64,000 nt of DNA from assembly GCA_030068145.1 (NCBI GenBank), contig JAPJBO010000870.1, positions 32,482 to 96,481 of the forward strand, given 5' to 3'. How positions within the stretch are numbered: position 1 is the first letter of the stretch; the number at the start of each line of letters is the position of its first letter. The position numbers were made by a program, and so were the translations under genes. The DNA comes from Diplonema papillatum (Eukaryota; Euglenozoa; Diplonemea; Diplonemida; Diplonemidae). This document shows, one piece after another, positions 26,872-38,000 of the stretch. The notes below the pieces were generated by a model. That model had not been told where the DNA came from. It searched no databases and was given only the letters and a program-made list of their open reading frames with translations.

Positions 26872-27894
26872 CTAGGCTCCTGCTGAGGGCCCAAGTCTTC
26901 TGCTTCTCGCTTTCGTACAAAGCCCGGAGCTCTCCGACGTTGTGCGAAAGCGACGGCGCCTCTTCGGCGGTCCTCGCGGGCTGTCGAGCGTGAGCCTAGA
27001 TAGCCTAGAGTCGCCAGCCGCCGCTTCTTCTTCCCCCGCTTCTCCTCCTTTTTCCCCTTGGCGCGGCGTCCCCCGCGGCATCACGCACCTCGGGTCAATG
27101 AGCGACGGCGACAAGACGGCCCTCGCCATCTGCCCCGCTGCAGGGGTCGCAGCTGCTTGCACTGGAGCAGGGGTGGTCGGAACCGCGAAGAACTTGAAGT
27201 CCGTCAGAGTCGGTTCCGCAACCGCAGGGCCAAACCCAAAACCCACTGGCGCAGGGTTCGCGTCCGCAGGGGCGAGACTGGTGAGGTTGAACTGGAAAGT
27301 AACGGGCTCGGATTTAGCAGCCTCGTCGGTGGGGAAGGCTGCTTTGCAGGCGCTGGAGGCCGAGACTGCATCGGCGTCGTCGTCGTCCGCTTCGCTGTTG
27401 CCGGATTCGGCGGAAGAAGCGGAGTCGGGGGATACCGCGAGTTCGGATTGTCCCTCGTTCGCAGCGCCGAGTGTCTCCCCGAATGCGCGGCCCGAGGGTG
27501 CTTTTACCTCGGCTTGCTGCTTGGTGACCTCGGCTGTTGACGAAGAGATATTCGATTGCTGCCGGAACGACCACGAATCGTTCAGCGCCAGCACGTTCTC
27601 AGCGCCCGAGACGGGGGCCGAAACCTTCTGCTGTACCACTTGCATGGCGAGCAAGTCTTGCGACGCCTCCACACTCGCAGGTTGGCTCTCTTCTGCGCCT
27701 TTCTTCTCGTCTTCCGACTTGTCCCCTTGCGAGGTTGCCGGACTCAGCAAGCGCTCGTCCAGCTTCAATATCTTCTTCTTCTTCTTTCCCCGAAGATTCG
27801 GCTTCGTGACCTTCGGCAGCATAGCGAATTGCATGGCCCGGTGCGCGTGGCCCCGGTGTCTGCCGACGATGCCTCTGACGATGTTTTTGACCAT
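26872..27894 (-). CDS. Hypothetical protein, 340 aa
   Basis: An ATG at 27,894 opens MVKNIVRGIVGRHRGHAHRA. The frame is uninterrupted to a stop at 26,872 and extends further upstream, so the start is uncertain. The N-terminal part is very basic (KPNLRGKKKKKILKLDER). The middle is acidic and Ser-rich (SAESGNSEADDDDADAVS). Next comes a Phe/Gly/Pro-rich part (APVGFGFGP) and an Arg-rich C-terminus (PPKRRRRFRTT) that looks like a nuclear localisation signal. The antisense frame is also open but is a Ser/Cys-rich mirror. I cannot name a family. A disordered nuclear protein, possibly with FG-like segments, is the best description. Confidence 0.55.
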   Translation of the reverse strand: MVKNIVRGIVGRHRGHAHRAMQFAMLPKVTKPNLRGKKKKKILKLDERLLSPATSQGDKSEDEKKGAEESQPASVEASQDLLAMQVVQQKVSAPVSGAENVLALNDSWSFRQQSNISSSTAEVTKQQAEVKAPSGRAFGETLGAANEGQSELAVSPDSASSAESGNSEADDDDADAVSASSACKAAFPTDEAAKSEPVTFQFNLTSLAPADANPAPVGFGFGPAVAEPTLTDFKFFAVPTTPAPVQAAATPAAGQMARAVLSPSLIDPRCVMPRGTPRQGEKGGEAGEEEAAAGDSRLSRLTLDSPRGPPKRRRRFRTTSESSGLCTKARSRRLGPSAGA

Positions 27895-29080
27895 TTTGTC
27901 GTTCTCTGGGTACCCGCGCCCCCCCCGCCCAGCACACCCTGTTTCTGCTTTGTTGTGTTGGGGTGGGAAGAGTTCTGTTGCGAATTGCACGGGGGACAGA
28001 TGAACAAAATCTGGTATTCAGTTCCGACCACCTCTCGCCGCTTTTGTTTTGTTCAAGCGACGCATTATAAATGATTGACAGCCGTTCGCTACCCGTCTCC
28101 TATCACCGCGACAGCTGTGCCGAAGAGGAACCCAGCGGGGATCCTAGATCCCGATCTCCAAACCGAACATTGAACTCACGTCGGTACATTCTCACGGGCG
28201 GGGTGCTAAGCTACCCCCCCTGGCAAAGCATTTTTTTCAGGACACGCTTTCCAGCGCCTTCACTTTGCATTTTTGCCCTCATCCATTGACTGCACGTGCT
28301 CTGTGCACTCTTCACTATGGGTCAGACGTCTCTGTGGTGCCCATCGCCAATGTCGCCGAACCCGATTCTGCGTGCAAACCATCCATTGGCCCTGCTGTAT
28401 AACCGAAGCACACAACCCATCTTCTCCTGATTGTTCGAGAAGTGTTACGGAAAACCGATCGGGAGGGAATCGAACCGCAGCGTATACGAGAGGTAAGGCG
28501 GGTCCCTTCGCCCCTAACGACGAAGTCTGCTGTCCCTAAGCTAGCGCAATGCGCGAAAGAGCGCAGAATGAACGCACACCAGAACAACATTAGTAGCTCC
28601 ATGTAGGCGCAGTATGACGCTGAAGCAGCTGCGTGCTTGGCGTGAACTTTATGCTTTATACTGCGCATCGGGAAACGAGAAGAACTTGGGGCAGCTTGCA
28701 CTCGCGTCAACCCATGTCAACGTGTCGGAGCAAATCACGAGGGAAACCGCACACGACGCAGGCACGCGTTTGCATTGCTGTTCAAGATTCGAGGTCCACA
28801 GAGACAGCGGCGACGGGAACAAAAGCTACGTGTCTTCGTGCCTGGCCCTTTAATTCGAGGCCGTTTCCATGCATACATGCAAATTCCCGCTGCTTCTGCT
28901 GAAGCACTTGCACTGAATTCTTGTCGGTGCGATGGTACGGTGTAGAGGCGGCACACGTCAGCTGCGGAATGTACCTTCTCCATCACAAACTGCTTTCGCG
29001 CATCGGCGTGCAATCAGCTCCAGACGTCGTAGCCTCTGATTCCGGCTTCCGTATCGTTTTGGGGAGCGGGCCGACGGCGG
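27895..29080. other. No recognisable gene
   Basis: Mixed-composition sequence with only short, edge-less frames. A tRNA-like GGTTCGATTCC on the minus strand near 28,470 lacks a pairing T-stem. Confidence 0.4.
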
Positions 29081-29269
29081 TCAGTCGTGCTTGGCACGCT
29101 GCGGCCGGCTCCGCCGCCCTCGGCGGCACTCTCGCATGACGAGGTAGGCGGAAAGCACGAAGATGAGGACCCACACCACGAAATCCGTGGCCGTCACTAC
29201 CGCGACGGCGGCTCCGCTATCCCCGGCTTCGTCTATCGACGAGGAAATCATCGGTTCGCTTTGGTCCAT
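29081..29269 (-). CDS. Small single-pass membrane protein candidate, 62 aa
   Basis: The ATG at 29,269 follows an AG (AGAGACAG) by about 12 nt, compatible with trans-splicing. The N-terminal 25 residues are acidic and polar (MDQSEPMISSSIDEAGDSGA). One hydrophobic segment of about 20 residues (TDFVVWVLIFVLSAYLVM) follows, then a strongly basic tail (RECRRGRRSRPQRAK). This is the classic charge pattern of a type III or tail-in membrane protein with the C-terminus in the cytosol. No family is recognised. The ORF is short, so chance remains possible. Confidence 0.4.
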   Translation of the reverse strand: MDQSEPMISSSIDEAGDSGAAVAVVTATDFVVWVLIFVLSAYLVMRECRRGRRSRPQRAKHD

Positions 29270-30159
29270 CCTTTGGAGGCTGTCTCTATTGGTTCAGCTT
29301 AAATCACGGGCATCAGAAGATGAATGTGCAGTAACGGCACCCTGGGCGGTATGGCGTCCATCCACTCTAATGCATCCCGGCCCGTACCGAGGTCCATATT
29401 CTGTATCATACATGCGTTATCGTGATTGGGCGCTGCGACAACGGGTCTCCTGTGGTCTCCGGTTTGGGAAGCAGATGGATGATTGCGGGCATCAGCGTGC
29501 TTGATGCCGCTTGCAGCGTGGTGATGGTGGGTCGGTAATTGGTTTGGAAATTGGTCTTTTTGTGGCGTATCAGTGGCTAGCCGGCAACAGTCGCTAACGC
29601 AATGGCTGTGGCTGGCATTGATCAGTACTGCGCCTTAATTTTGTGAAATGCGACTTCGCCGACGTCGACGCTCAGGTCTCCCTCGTCGCCACTGGATGCT
29701 GCTCCAGTTCCTGCCAAAGGTTAGGCCAACTCTAACCGTTTCACTGCACCCGAGCGCACGCTATGTTATCGCCGCGGGGTCTACGGCCCCTTCCCGACCT
29801 GTGTCTGTCGTTATTTCTTCTGAGGAAGCTGGAAGCCTGGAAGGTTGAACGGCGTAAAGGAACACGCTTCTGGTCTGCTAAAGCAGGTGCGCACGTGGCA
29901 CTGCACGTTGAGGGGAAAAACTGAGAGGAAAAGAAGGGAGTGGTCGGTGCAAGATCCCCATGTGAAGGAATTACCGCTACGACGTGTGTGGTGCAACTGT
30001 CTACAAAGAAGCAAGACGAGAAGAGAGTGTAAAAGGCTCGCAACAGCGAGTAAAATGGCAGCAGAACGACACGCTGCTTTGGCGTCCAACTAATATCGCG
30101 AAGGTCTCGCAAACCAAGTCCAACCAGCTACCCTGAGATACTATCTGACACAGTCAACC
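29270..30159. other. No recognisable gene
   Basis: Unique-looking sequence leading to the tandem array. Nothing with coding edges is seen. Confidence 0.4.
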
Positions 30160-30560
30160 TGCGCTCAAAAGTCACACCCGCAAGATTCACCAACAATGTT
30201 CGCCCAGCAATTCATTGGTGCATGCATTACCGTTATTGGACTGTTTAATGTTGGACTGGAATAAAGCTGGAAGAGGTGGTTAGCGATAACGTGTGACGTT
30301 TGAGAGCTGCGACATTTCTGAGCTGCAAAATTGCTCGGGCGCAACCTTCGGCAGAGAAGACCACGTTTTGGTCAAACCGGTTGGACGCGCCAGAAGATGC
30401 CCACGTCTCGGGTGTCGAAATTTTGGTATCCATCCGTCTGGCACCTCAAAGAGTAGCAGACCCCTGCTCGCACATGCTTGCCCGTTTGCCGTGTTGACAT
30501 CTCTCGAAGACCATTCGTGAGCTGTACGGCTTCCCCCGACGTTACACCTGTTTATTTGGG

Positions 30561-30863
30561 CTAGTCTTCTAAGGCGGGCGTAGGTCGCGTAGGTCGTTCC
30601 GTCGGAGGTGCGGTGCGGGCCGCGGCCCCGTCACCGAAGGTGACGGCGTCGGTGTTAACCGGGGCCGATCTGGCAGGCGGGCGAGCCCGTTTCGCGGGGG
30701 GGCACCGTCTTGACGCGTCGCGGGCTCTCTTCTTCTTGGCAATTGCACGGCCTACGGCGGCGGTTAGCGTAGGAGGATGTGTGCTGGCCGTTATCGCCGG
30801 ATAAGTAGGATCCGAGGGAGTCTCATTGCCCCCTTCGGGCGGAAGAATCCCCGCATAGTTCAC
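30561..30863 (-). CDS. Minus-strand ORF of the 2,133-bp unit (LINE-tail-like)
   Basis: 100 codons beginning MNYAGILPPEGGNETPSDPT, then a basic stretch (VGRAIAKKKRARDASRR) and an Ala/Pro/Arg-rich end. VGRAIAKKKRARD closely resembles IGRAIAKRRRARE at the end of the LINE ORF2 frame near 13,000. It repeats at plus 2,133 per unit (32,694; 34,827; 36,960; 39,093; 41,226; 43,359). It may be a truncated LINE end embedded in the unit or a small multicopy gene. There is no independent evidence of expression. Confidence 0.3.
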   Translation of the reverse strand: MNYAGILPPEGGNETPSDPTYPAITASTHPPTLTAAVGRAIAKKKRARDASRRCPPAKRARPPARSAPVNTDAVTFGDGAAARTAPPTERPTRPTPALED

Positions 30864-31760
30864 TGGGGTCTGGCCGGTGTTGAGCCCCCATACCCTTCCA
30901 AAAACATGCTTCTGCGGTCAAATACGCCCTCAGAAGCCTCTGGAGAGCCGTCTATGATGTCCCAAAATGCGATTTTATGGGTTTTTAGCGTCTCCCCGTT
31001 CGTGCGCATCGTAGGAAAGCCGAGGCATGAATACATTGAGACAGCCATGCTCTTGACCTTATCTGTAGGGCTCGAATTGGAATGTTGACCGCGGTGGACA
31101 GGTACCGTACGCAGGATGAACGTCGAGTAGGCAGGGCAAGAAGGGGTGGGATGAATGTGTGAGAGCTTGAAATGTACCGCTGAACGTTCGTCCCTTTCCC
31201 GCTATAGTAGCATAAGCAGGCGCAGGGGGCAGGTCTTGCTTTACTTTTCTCTTCTTCATGAAGACCCAGCATCCCGACTGTCCAATCACGGTCGCGAAAG
31301 GTTTTGCCTATAGCGATGTGGTGGCTGACCAGGCCCCCAGCCTTATACACAACACGGCTACAACACGAGGATGCAGTGTGCACTCAGCCATGGCTGCTAC
31401 GCAGCACTTCGTTCCGCGTCGCGCCAAGTACATGATGCTGGCGGTTGGGGGATCGGCGACCGCAACTCAATTAAGGTGCGGTCAACAGGGTCGCCTCGTG
31501 AAGGCCCCCCCATGACACCAGCCCAAAAACAAGAAGACGCGTCACTGGCTAACCACGGTTAAAACCGGAAAATGATGAGGGGAGGGAATTGTGTTTCGTT
31601 GAACGCTTTGCCCTGGACGTTTGTTTCTTGGTACAGAGCGCAAGGAAACGCCGTGGATGGCCTGTGACGCGTTCTTATTTCCTCCAACATTGGTATAAAA
31701 ACAAAGAAGAGAAAAAAAGGCTGAGAAGAAACTGTGGAGGGCTAGGGGGGGAAAAAAAAA

Positions 31761-32087
31761 GACAGGCGCTTCGGTTTGTTTGTGTGTGCGTTGTCCGGTT
31801 GATCGTTTTCCCACTTGTATTGACCCTGTGCATATTCAGGTAAGGAATTCTGATATCGACCACCAAAACACGCTGCCTACGTCTTTTTAGCCTGCACAAT
31901 ACATTGAAGGGCAACCCACAAGATTGTTAGTACTAAAAAAAGACAGGCGCTTCGGTTTGTTTGTGTGTATTGACCCTGTGAATATTCAGGTAAGGGATTC
32001 TGATATGGACCACCAAAACACGCTGCCTGCGTCTTTTTAGCCTGCACAATACAGGCAACCCGAAAGATTGTTAGTGCTAAAAAAAAA
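31761..32087 (+). repeat. Duplicated A-ended module inside each 2,133-bp unit
   Basis: 31,761-31,941 and 31,942-32,087 are copies of one module starting GACAGGCGCTTCGGTTTG and ending in a run of A. The first has a 30-nt insertion. Each contains ATATTCAGGTAAGG (CAG followed by a perfect GTAAG), then TCTTTTTAGCC. A neighbouring GCTGAGAAGAAACTG segment is duplicated too. A-ended tandem modules look like retroposed small RNAs. The unit repeats seven times. The function is unknown. Confidence 0.6.
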
Positions 32088-35000
32088 GCTGAGAAGAAAC
32101 TGCGGAGGGCTAGGAGCGCATGTTTGGTTGGCTGGGAAGGGGCGAGTAGAGTCAGATCTGTGACTCAGCTGTGTCTTGAAGGTGAGGTGAGAGGCATTGG
32201 CTCACTCTGCCGAAGGCAAAAAGAGTACCCGCCCAGCGGAGTACACCGTGCGGGCCTCGAAATCCACAAAAAAAAAAAAAAAAACAGAGGTTTGCGCTCA
32301 AAAGTCACACCCGCAAGATTCACCAACAATGTTCGCCCAGCAATTCACTGGTGCATGCATTACCGTTATTGGACTGTTTAATGTTGGACTGGAATAAAGC
32401 TGGAAGAGGTGGTTAGCGATAACGTGTGACGTTTGAGAGCTGCGACATTTCTGAGCTGCAAAATTGCTCGGGCGCAACCTTCGGCAGAGAAGACCACGTT
32501 TTGGTCAAACCGGTTGGACGCGCCAGAAGATGCCCACGTCTCGGGTGTCGAAATTTTGGTATCCATCCGTCTGGCACCTCAAAGAGTAGCAGACCCCTGC
32601 TCGCACATGCTTGCCCGTTTGCCGTGTTGACATCTCTCGAAGACCATTCGTGAGCTGTACGGCTTCCCCCGACGTTACACCTGTTTATTTGGGCTAGTCT
32701 TCTAAGGCGGGCGTAGGTCGCGTAGGTCGTTCCGTCGGAGGTGCGGTGCGGGCCGCGGCCCCGTCACCGAAGGTGACGGCGTCGGTGTTAACCGGGGCCG
32801 ATCTGGCAGGCGGGCGAGCCCGTTTCGCGGGGGGGCACCGTCTTGACGCGTCGCGGGCTCTCTTCTTCTTGGCAATTGCACGGCCTACGGCGGCGGTTAG
32901 CGTAGGAGGATGTGTGCTGGCCGTTATCGCCGGATAAGTAGGATCCGAGGGAGTCTCATTGCCCCCTTCGGGCGGAAGAATCCCCGCATAGTTCACTGGG
33001 GTCTGGCCGGTGTTGAGCCCCCATACCCTTCCAAAAACATGCTTCTGCGGTCAAATACGCCCTCAGAAGCCTCTGGAGAGCCGTCTATGATGTCCCAAAA
33101 TGCGATTTTATGGGTTTTTAGCGTCTCCCCGTTCGTGCGCATCGTAGGAAAGCCGAGGCATGAATACATTGAGACAGCCATGCTCTTGACCTTATCTGTA
33201 GGGCTCGAATTGGAATGTTGACCGCGGTGGACAGGTACCGTACGCAGGATGAACGTCGAGTAGGCAGGGCAAGAAGGGGTGGGATGAATGTGTGAGAGCT
33301 TGAAATGTACCGCTGAACGTTCGTCCCTTTCCCGCTATAGTAGCATAAGCAGGCGCAGGGGGCAGGTCTTGCTTTACTTTTCTCTTCTTCATGAAGACCC
33401 AGCATCCCGACTGTCCAATCACGGTCGCGAAAGGTTTTGCCTATAGCGATGTGGTGGCTGACCAGGCCCCCAGCCTTATACACAACACGGCTACAACACG
33501 AGGATGCAGTGTGCACTCAGCCATGGCTGCTACGCAGCACTTCGTTCCGCGTCGCGCCAAGTACATGATGCTGGCGGTTGGGGGATCGGCGACCGCAACT
33601 CAATTAAGGTGCGGTCAACAGGGTCGCCTCGTGAAGGCCCCCCCATGACACCAGCCCAAAAACAAGAAGACGCGTCACTGGCTAACCACGGTTAAAACCG
33701 GAAAATGATGAGGGGAGGGAATTGTGTTTCGTTGAACGCTTTGCCCTGGACGTTTGTTTCTTGGTACAGAGCGCAAGGAAACGCCGTGGATGGCCTGTGA
33801 CGCGTTCTTATTTCCTCCAACATTGGTATAAAAACAAAGAAGAGAAAAAAAGGCTGAGAAGAAACTGTGGAGGGCTAGGGGGGGAAAAAAAAAGACAGGC
33901 GCTTCGGTTTGTTTGTGTGTGCGTTGTCCGGTTGATCGTTTTCCCACTTGTATTGACCCTGTGCATATTCAGGTAAGGAATTCTGATATCGACCACCAAA
34001 ACACGCTGCCTACGTCTTTTTAGCCTGCACAATACATTGAAGGGCAACCCACAAGATTGTTAGTACTAAAAAAAGACAGGCGCTTCGGTTTGTTTGTGTG
34101 TATTGACCCTGTGAATATTCAGGTAAGGGATTCTGATATGGACCACCAAAACACGCTGCCTGCGTCTTTTTAGCCTGCACAATACAGGCAACCCGAAAGA
34201 TTGTTAGTGCTAAAAAAAAAGCTGAGAAGAAACTGCGGAGGGCTAGGAGCGCATGTTTGGTTGGCTGGGAAGGGGCGAGTAGAGTCAGATCTGTGACTCA
34301 GCTGTGTCTTGAAGGTGAGGTGAGAGGCATTGGCTCACTCTGCCGAAGGCAAAAAGAGTACCCGCCCAGCGGAGTACACCGTGCGGGCCTCGAAATCCAC
34401 AAAAAAAAAAAAAAAAACAGAGGTTTGCGCTCAAAAGTCACACCCGCAAGATTCACCAACAATGTTCGCCCAGCAATTCACTGGTGCATGCATTACCGTT
34501 ATTGGACTGTTTAATGTTGGACTGGAATAAAGCTGGAAGAGGTGGTTAGCGATAACGTGTGACGTTTGAGAGCTGCGACATTTCTGAGCTGCAAAATTGC
34601 TCGGGCGCAACCTTCGGCAGAGAAGACCACGTTTTGGTCAAACCGGTTGGACGCGCCAGAAGATGCCCACGTCTCGGGTGTCGAAATTTTGGTATCCATC
34701 CGTCTGGCACCTCAAAGAGTAGCAGACCCCTGCTCGCACATGCTTGCCCGTTTGCCGTGTTGACATCTCTCGAAGACCATTCGTGAGCTGTACGGCTTCC
34801 CCCGACGTTACACCTGTTTATTTGGGCTAGTCTTCTAAGGCGGGCGTAGGTCGCGTAGGTCGTTCCGTCGGAGGTGCGGTGCGGGCCGCGGCCCCGTCAC
34901 CGAAGGTGACGGCGTCGGTGTTAACCGGGGCCGATCTGGCAGGCGGGCGAGCCCGTTTCGCGGGGGGGCACCGTCTTGACGCGTCGCGGGCTCTCTTCTT

Positions 35001-38000
35001 CTTGGCAATTGCACGGCCTACGGCGGCGGTTAGCGTAGGAGGATGTGTGCTGGCCGTTATCGCCGGATAAGTAGGATCCGAGGGAGTCTCATTGCCCCCT
35101 TCGGGCGGAAGAATCCCCGCATAGTTCACTGGGGTCTGGCCGGTGTTGAGCCCCCATACCCTTCCAAAAACATGCTTCTGCGGTCAAATACGCCCTCAGA
35201 AGCCTCTGGAGAGCCGTCTATGATGTCCCAAAATGCGATTTTATGGGTTTTTAGCGTCTCCCCGTTCGTGCGCATCGTAGGAAAGCCGAGGCATGAATAC
35301 ATTGAGACAGCCATGCTCTTGACCTTATCTGTAGGGCTCGAATTGGAATGTTGACCGCGGTGGACAGGTACCGTACGCAGGATGAACGTCGAGTAGGCAG
35401 GGCAAGAAGGGGTGGGATGAATGTGTGAGAGCTTGAAATGTACCGCTGAACGTTCGTCCCTTTCCCGCTATAGTAGCATAAGCAGGCGCAGGGGGCAGGT
35501 CTTGCTTTACTTTTCTCTTCTTCATGAAGACCCAGCATCCCGACTGTCCAATCACGGTCGCGAAAGGTTTTGCCTATAGCGATGTGGTGGCTGACCAGGC
35601 CCCCAGCCTTATACACAACACGGCTACAACACGAGGATGCAGTGTGCACTCAGCCATGGCTGCTACGCAGCACTTCGTTCCGCGTCGCGCCAAGTACATG
35701 ATGCTGGCGGTTGGGGGATCGGCGACCGCAACTCAATTAAGGTGCGGTCAACAGGGTCGCCTCGTGAAGGCCCCCCCATGACACCAGCCCAAAAACAAGA
35801 AGACGCGTCACTGGCTAACCACGGTTAAAACCGGAAAATGATGAGGGGAGGGAATTGTGTTTCGTTGAACGCTTTGCCCTGGACGTTTGTTTCTTGGTAC
35901 AGAGCGCAAGGAAACGCCGTGGATGGCCTGTGACGCGTTCTTATTTCCTCCAACATTGGTATAAAAACAAAGAAGAGAAAAAAAGGCTGAGAAGAAACTG
36001 TGGAGGGCTAGGGGGGGAAAAAAAAAGACAGGCGCTTCGGTTTGTTTGTGTGTGCGTTGTCCGGTTGATCGTTTTCCCACTTGTATTGACCCTGTGCATA
36101 TTCAGGTAAGGAATTCTGATATCGACCACCAAAACACGCTGCCTACGTCTTTTTAGCCTGCACAATACATTGAAGGGCAACCCACAAGATTGTTAGTACT
36201 AAAAAAAGACAGGCGCTTCGGTTTGTTTGTGTGTATTGACCCTGTGAATATTCAGGTAAGGGATTCTGATATGGACCACCAAAACACGCTGCCTGCGTCT
36301 TTTTAGCCTGCACAATACAGGCAACCCGAAAGATTGTTAGTGCTAAAAAAAAAGCTGAGAAGAAACTGCGGAGGGCTAGGAGCGCATGTTTGGTTGGCTG
36401 GGAAGGGGCGAGTAGAGTCAGATCTGTGACTCAGCTGTGTCTTGAAGGTGAGGTGAGAGGCATTGGCTCACTCTGCCGAAGGCAAAAAGAGTACCCGCCC
36501 AGCGGAGTACACCGTGCGGGCCTCGAAATCCACAAAAAAAAAAAAAAAAACAGAGGTTTGCGCTCAAAAGTCACACCCGCAAGATTCACCAACAATGTTC
36601 GCCCAGCAATTCACTGGTGCATGCATTACCGTTATTGGACTGTTTAATGTTGGACTGGAATAAAGCTGGAAGAGGTGGTTAGCGATAACGTGTGACGTTT
36701 GAGAGCTGCGACATTTCTGAGCTGCAAAATTGCTCGGGCGCAACCTTCGGCAGAGAAGACCACGTTTTGGTCAAACCGGTTGGACGCGCCAGAAGATGCC
36801 CACGTCTCGGGTGTCGAAATTTTGGTATCCATCCGTCTGGCACCTCAAAGAGTAGCAGACCCCTGCTCGCACATGCTTGCCCGTTTGCCGTGTTGACATC
36901 TCTCGAAGACCATTCGTGAGCTGTACGGCTTCCCCCGACGTTACACCTGTTTATTTGGGCTAGTCTTCTAAGGCGGGCGTAGGTCGCGTAGGTCGTTCCG
37001 TCGGAGGTGCGGTGCGGGCCGCGGCCCCGTCACCGAAGGTGACGGCGTCGGTGTTAACCGGGGCCGATCTGGCAGGCGGGCGAGCCCGTTTCGCGGGGGG
37101 GCACCGTCTTGACGCGTCGCGGGCTCTCTTCTTCTTGGCAATTGCACGGCCTACGGCGGCGGTTAGCGTAGGAGGATGTGTGCTGGCCGTTATCGCCGGA
37201 TAAGTAGGATCCGAGGGAGTCTCATTGCCCCCTTCGGGCGGAAGAATCCCCGCATAGTTCACTGGGGTCTGGCCGGTGTTGAGCCCCCATACCCTTCCAA
37301 AAACATGCTTCTGCGGTCAAATACGCCCTCAGAAGCCTCTGGAGAGCCGTCTATGATGTCCCAAAATGCGATTTTATGGGTTTTTAGCGTCTCCCCGTTC
37401 GTGCGCATCGTAGGAAAGCCGAGGCATGAATACATTGAGACAGCCATGCTCTTGACCTTATCTGTAGGGCTCGAATTGGAATGTTGACCGCGGTGGACAG
37501 GTACCGTACGCAGGATGAACGTCGAGTAGGCAGGGCAAGAAGGGGTGGGATGAATGTGTGAGAGCTTGAAATGTACCGCTGAACGTTCGTCCCTTTCCCG
37601 CTATAGTAGCATAAGCAGGCGCAGGGGGCAGGTCTTGCTTTACTTTTCTCTTCTTCATGAAGACCCAGCATCCCGACTGTCCAATCACGGTCGCGAAAGG
37701 TTTTGCCTATAGCGATGTGGTGGCTGACCAGGCCCCCAGCCTTATACACAACACGGCTACAACACGAGGATGCAGTGTGCACTCAGCCATGGCTGCTACG
37801 CAGCACTTCGTTCCGCGTCGCGCCAAGTACATGATGCTGGCGGTTGGGGGATCGGCGACCGCAACTCAATTAAGGTGCGGTCAACAGGGTCGCCTCGTGA
37901 AGGCCCCCCCATGACACCAGCCCAAAAACAAGAAGACGCGTCACTGGCTAACCACGGTTAAAACCGGAAAATGATGAGGGGAGGGAATTGTGTTTCGTTG

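Noticed and set aside
26942..28003. Long plus-strand ORF of 353 codons
   Set aside because: It is antisense to the hypothetical protein at 26,872-27,894. Its Ser/Cys-rich composition and Phe-run (from Lys codons opposite) mark it as a shadow.
28445..28500. tRNA-like T-arm (GGTTCGATTCC) on the minus strand
   Set aside because: The flanking bases do not form a T-stem, and no anticodon or acceptor arm could be built.
31258..31515. 85-codon plus-strand ORF in each macrosatellite unit
   Set aside because: It is conserved only because the units are identical. No motif or coding bias is visible.
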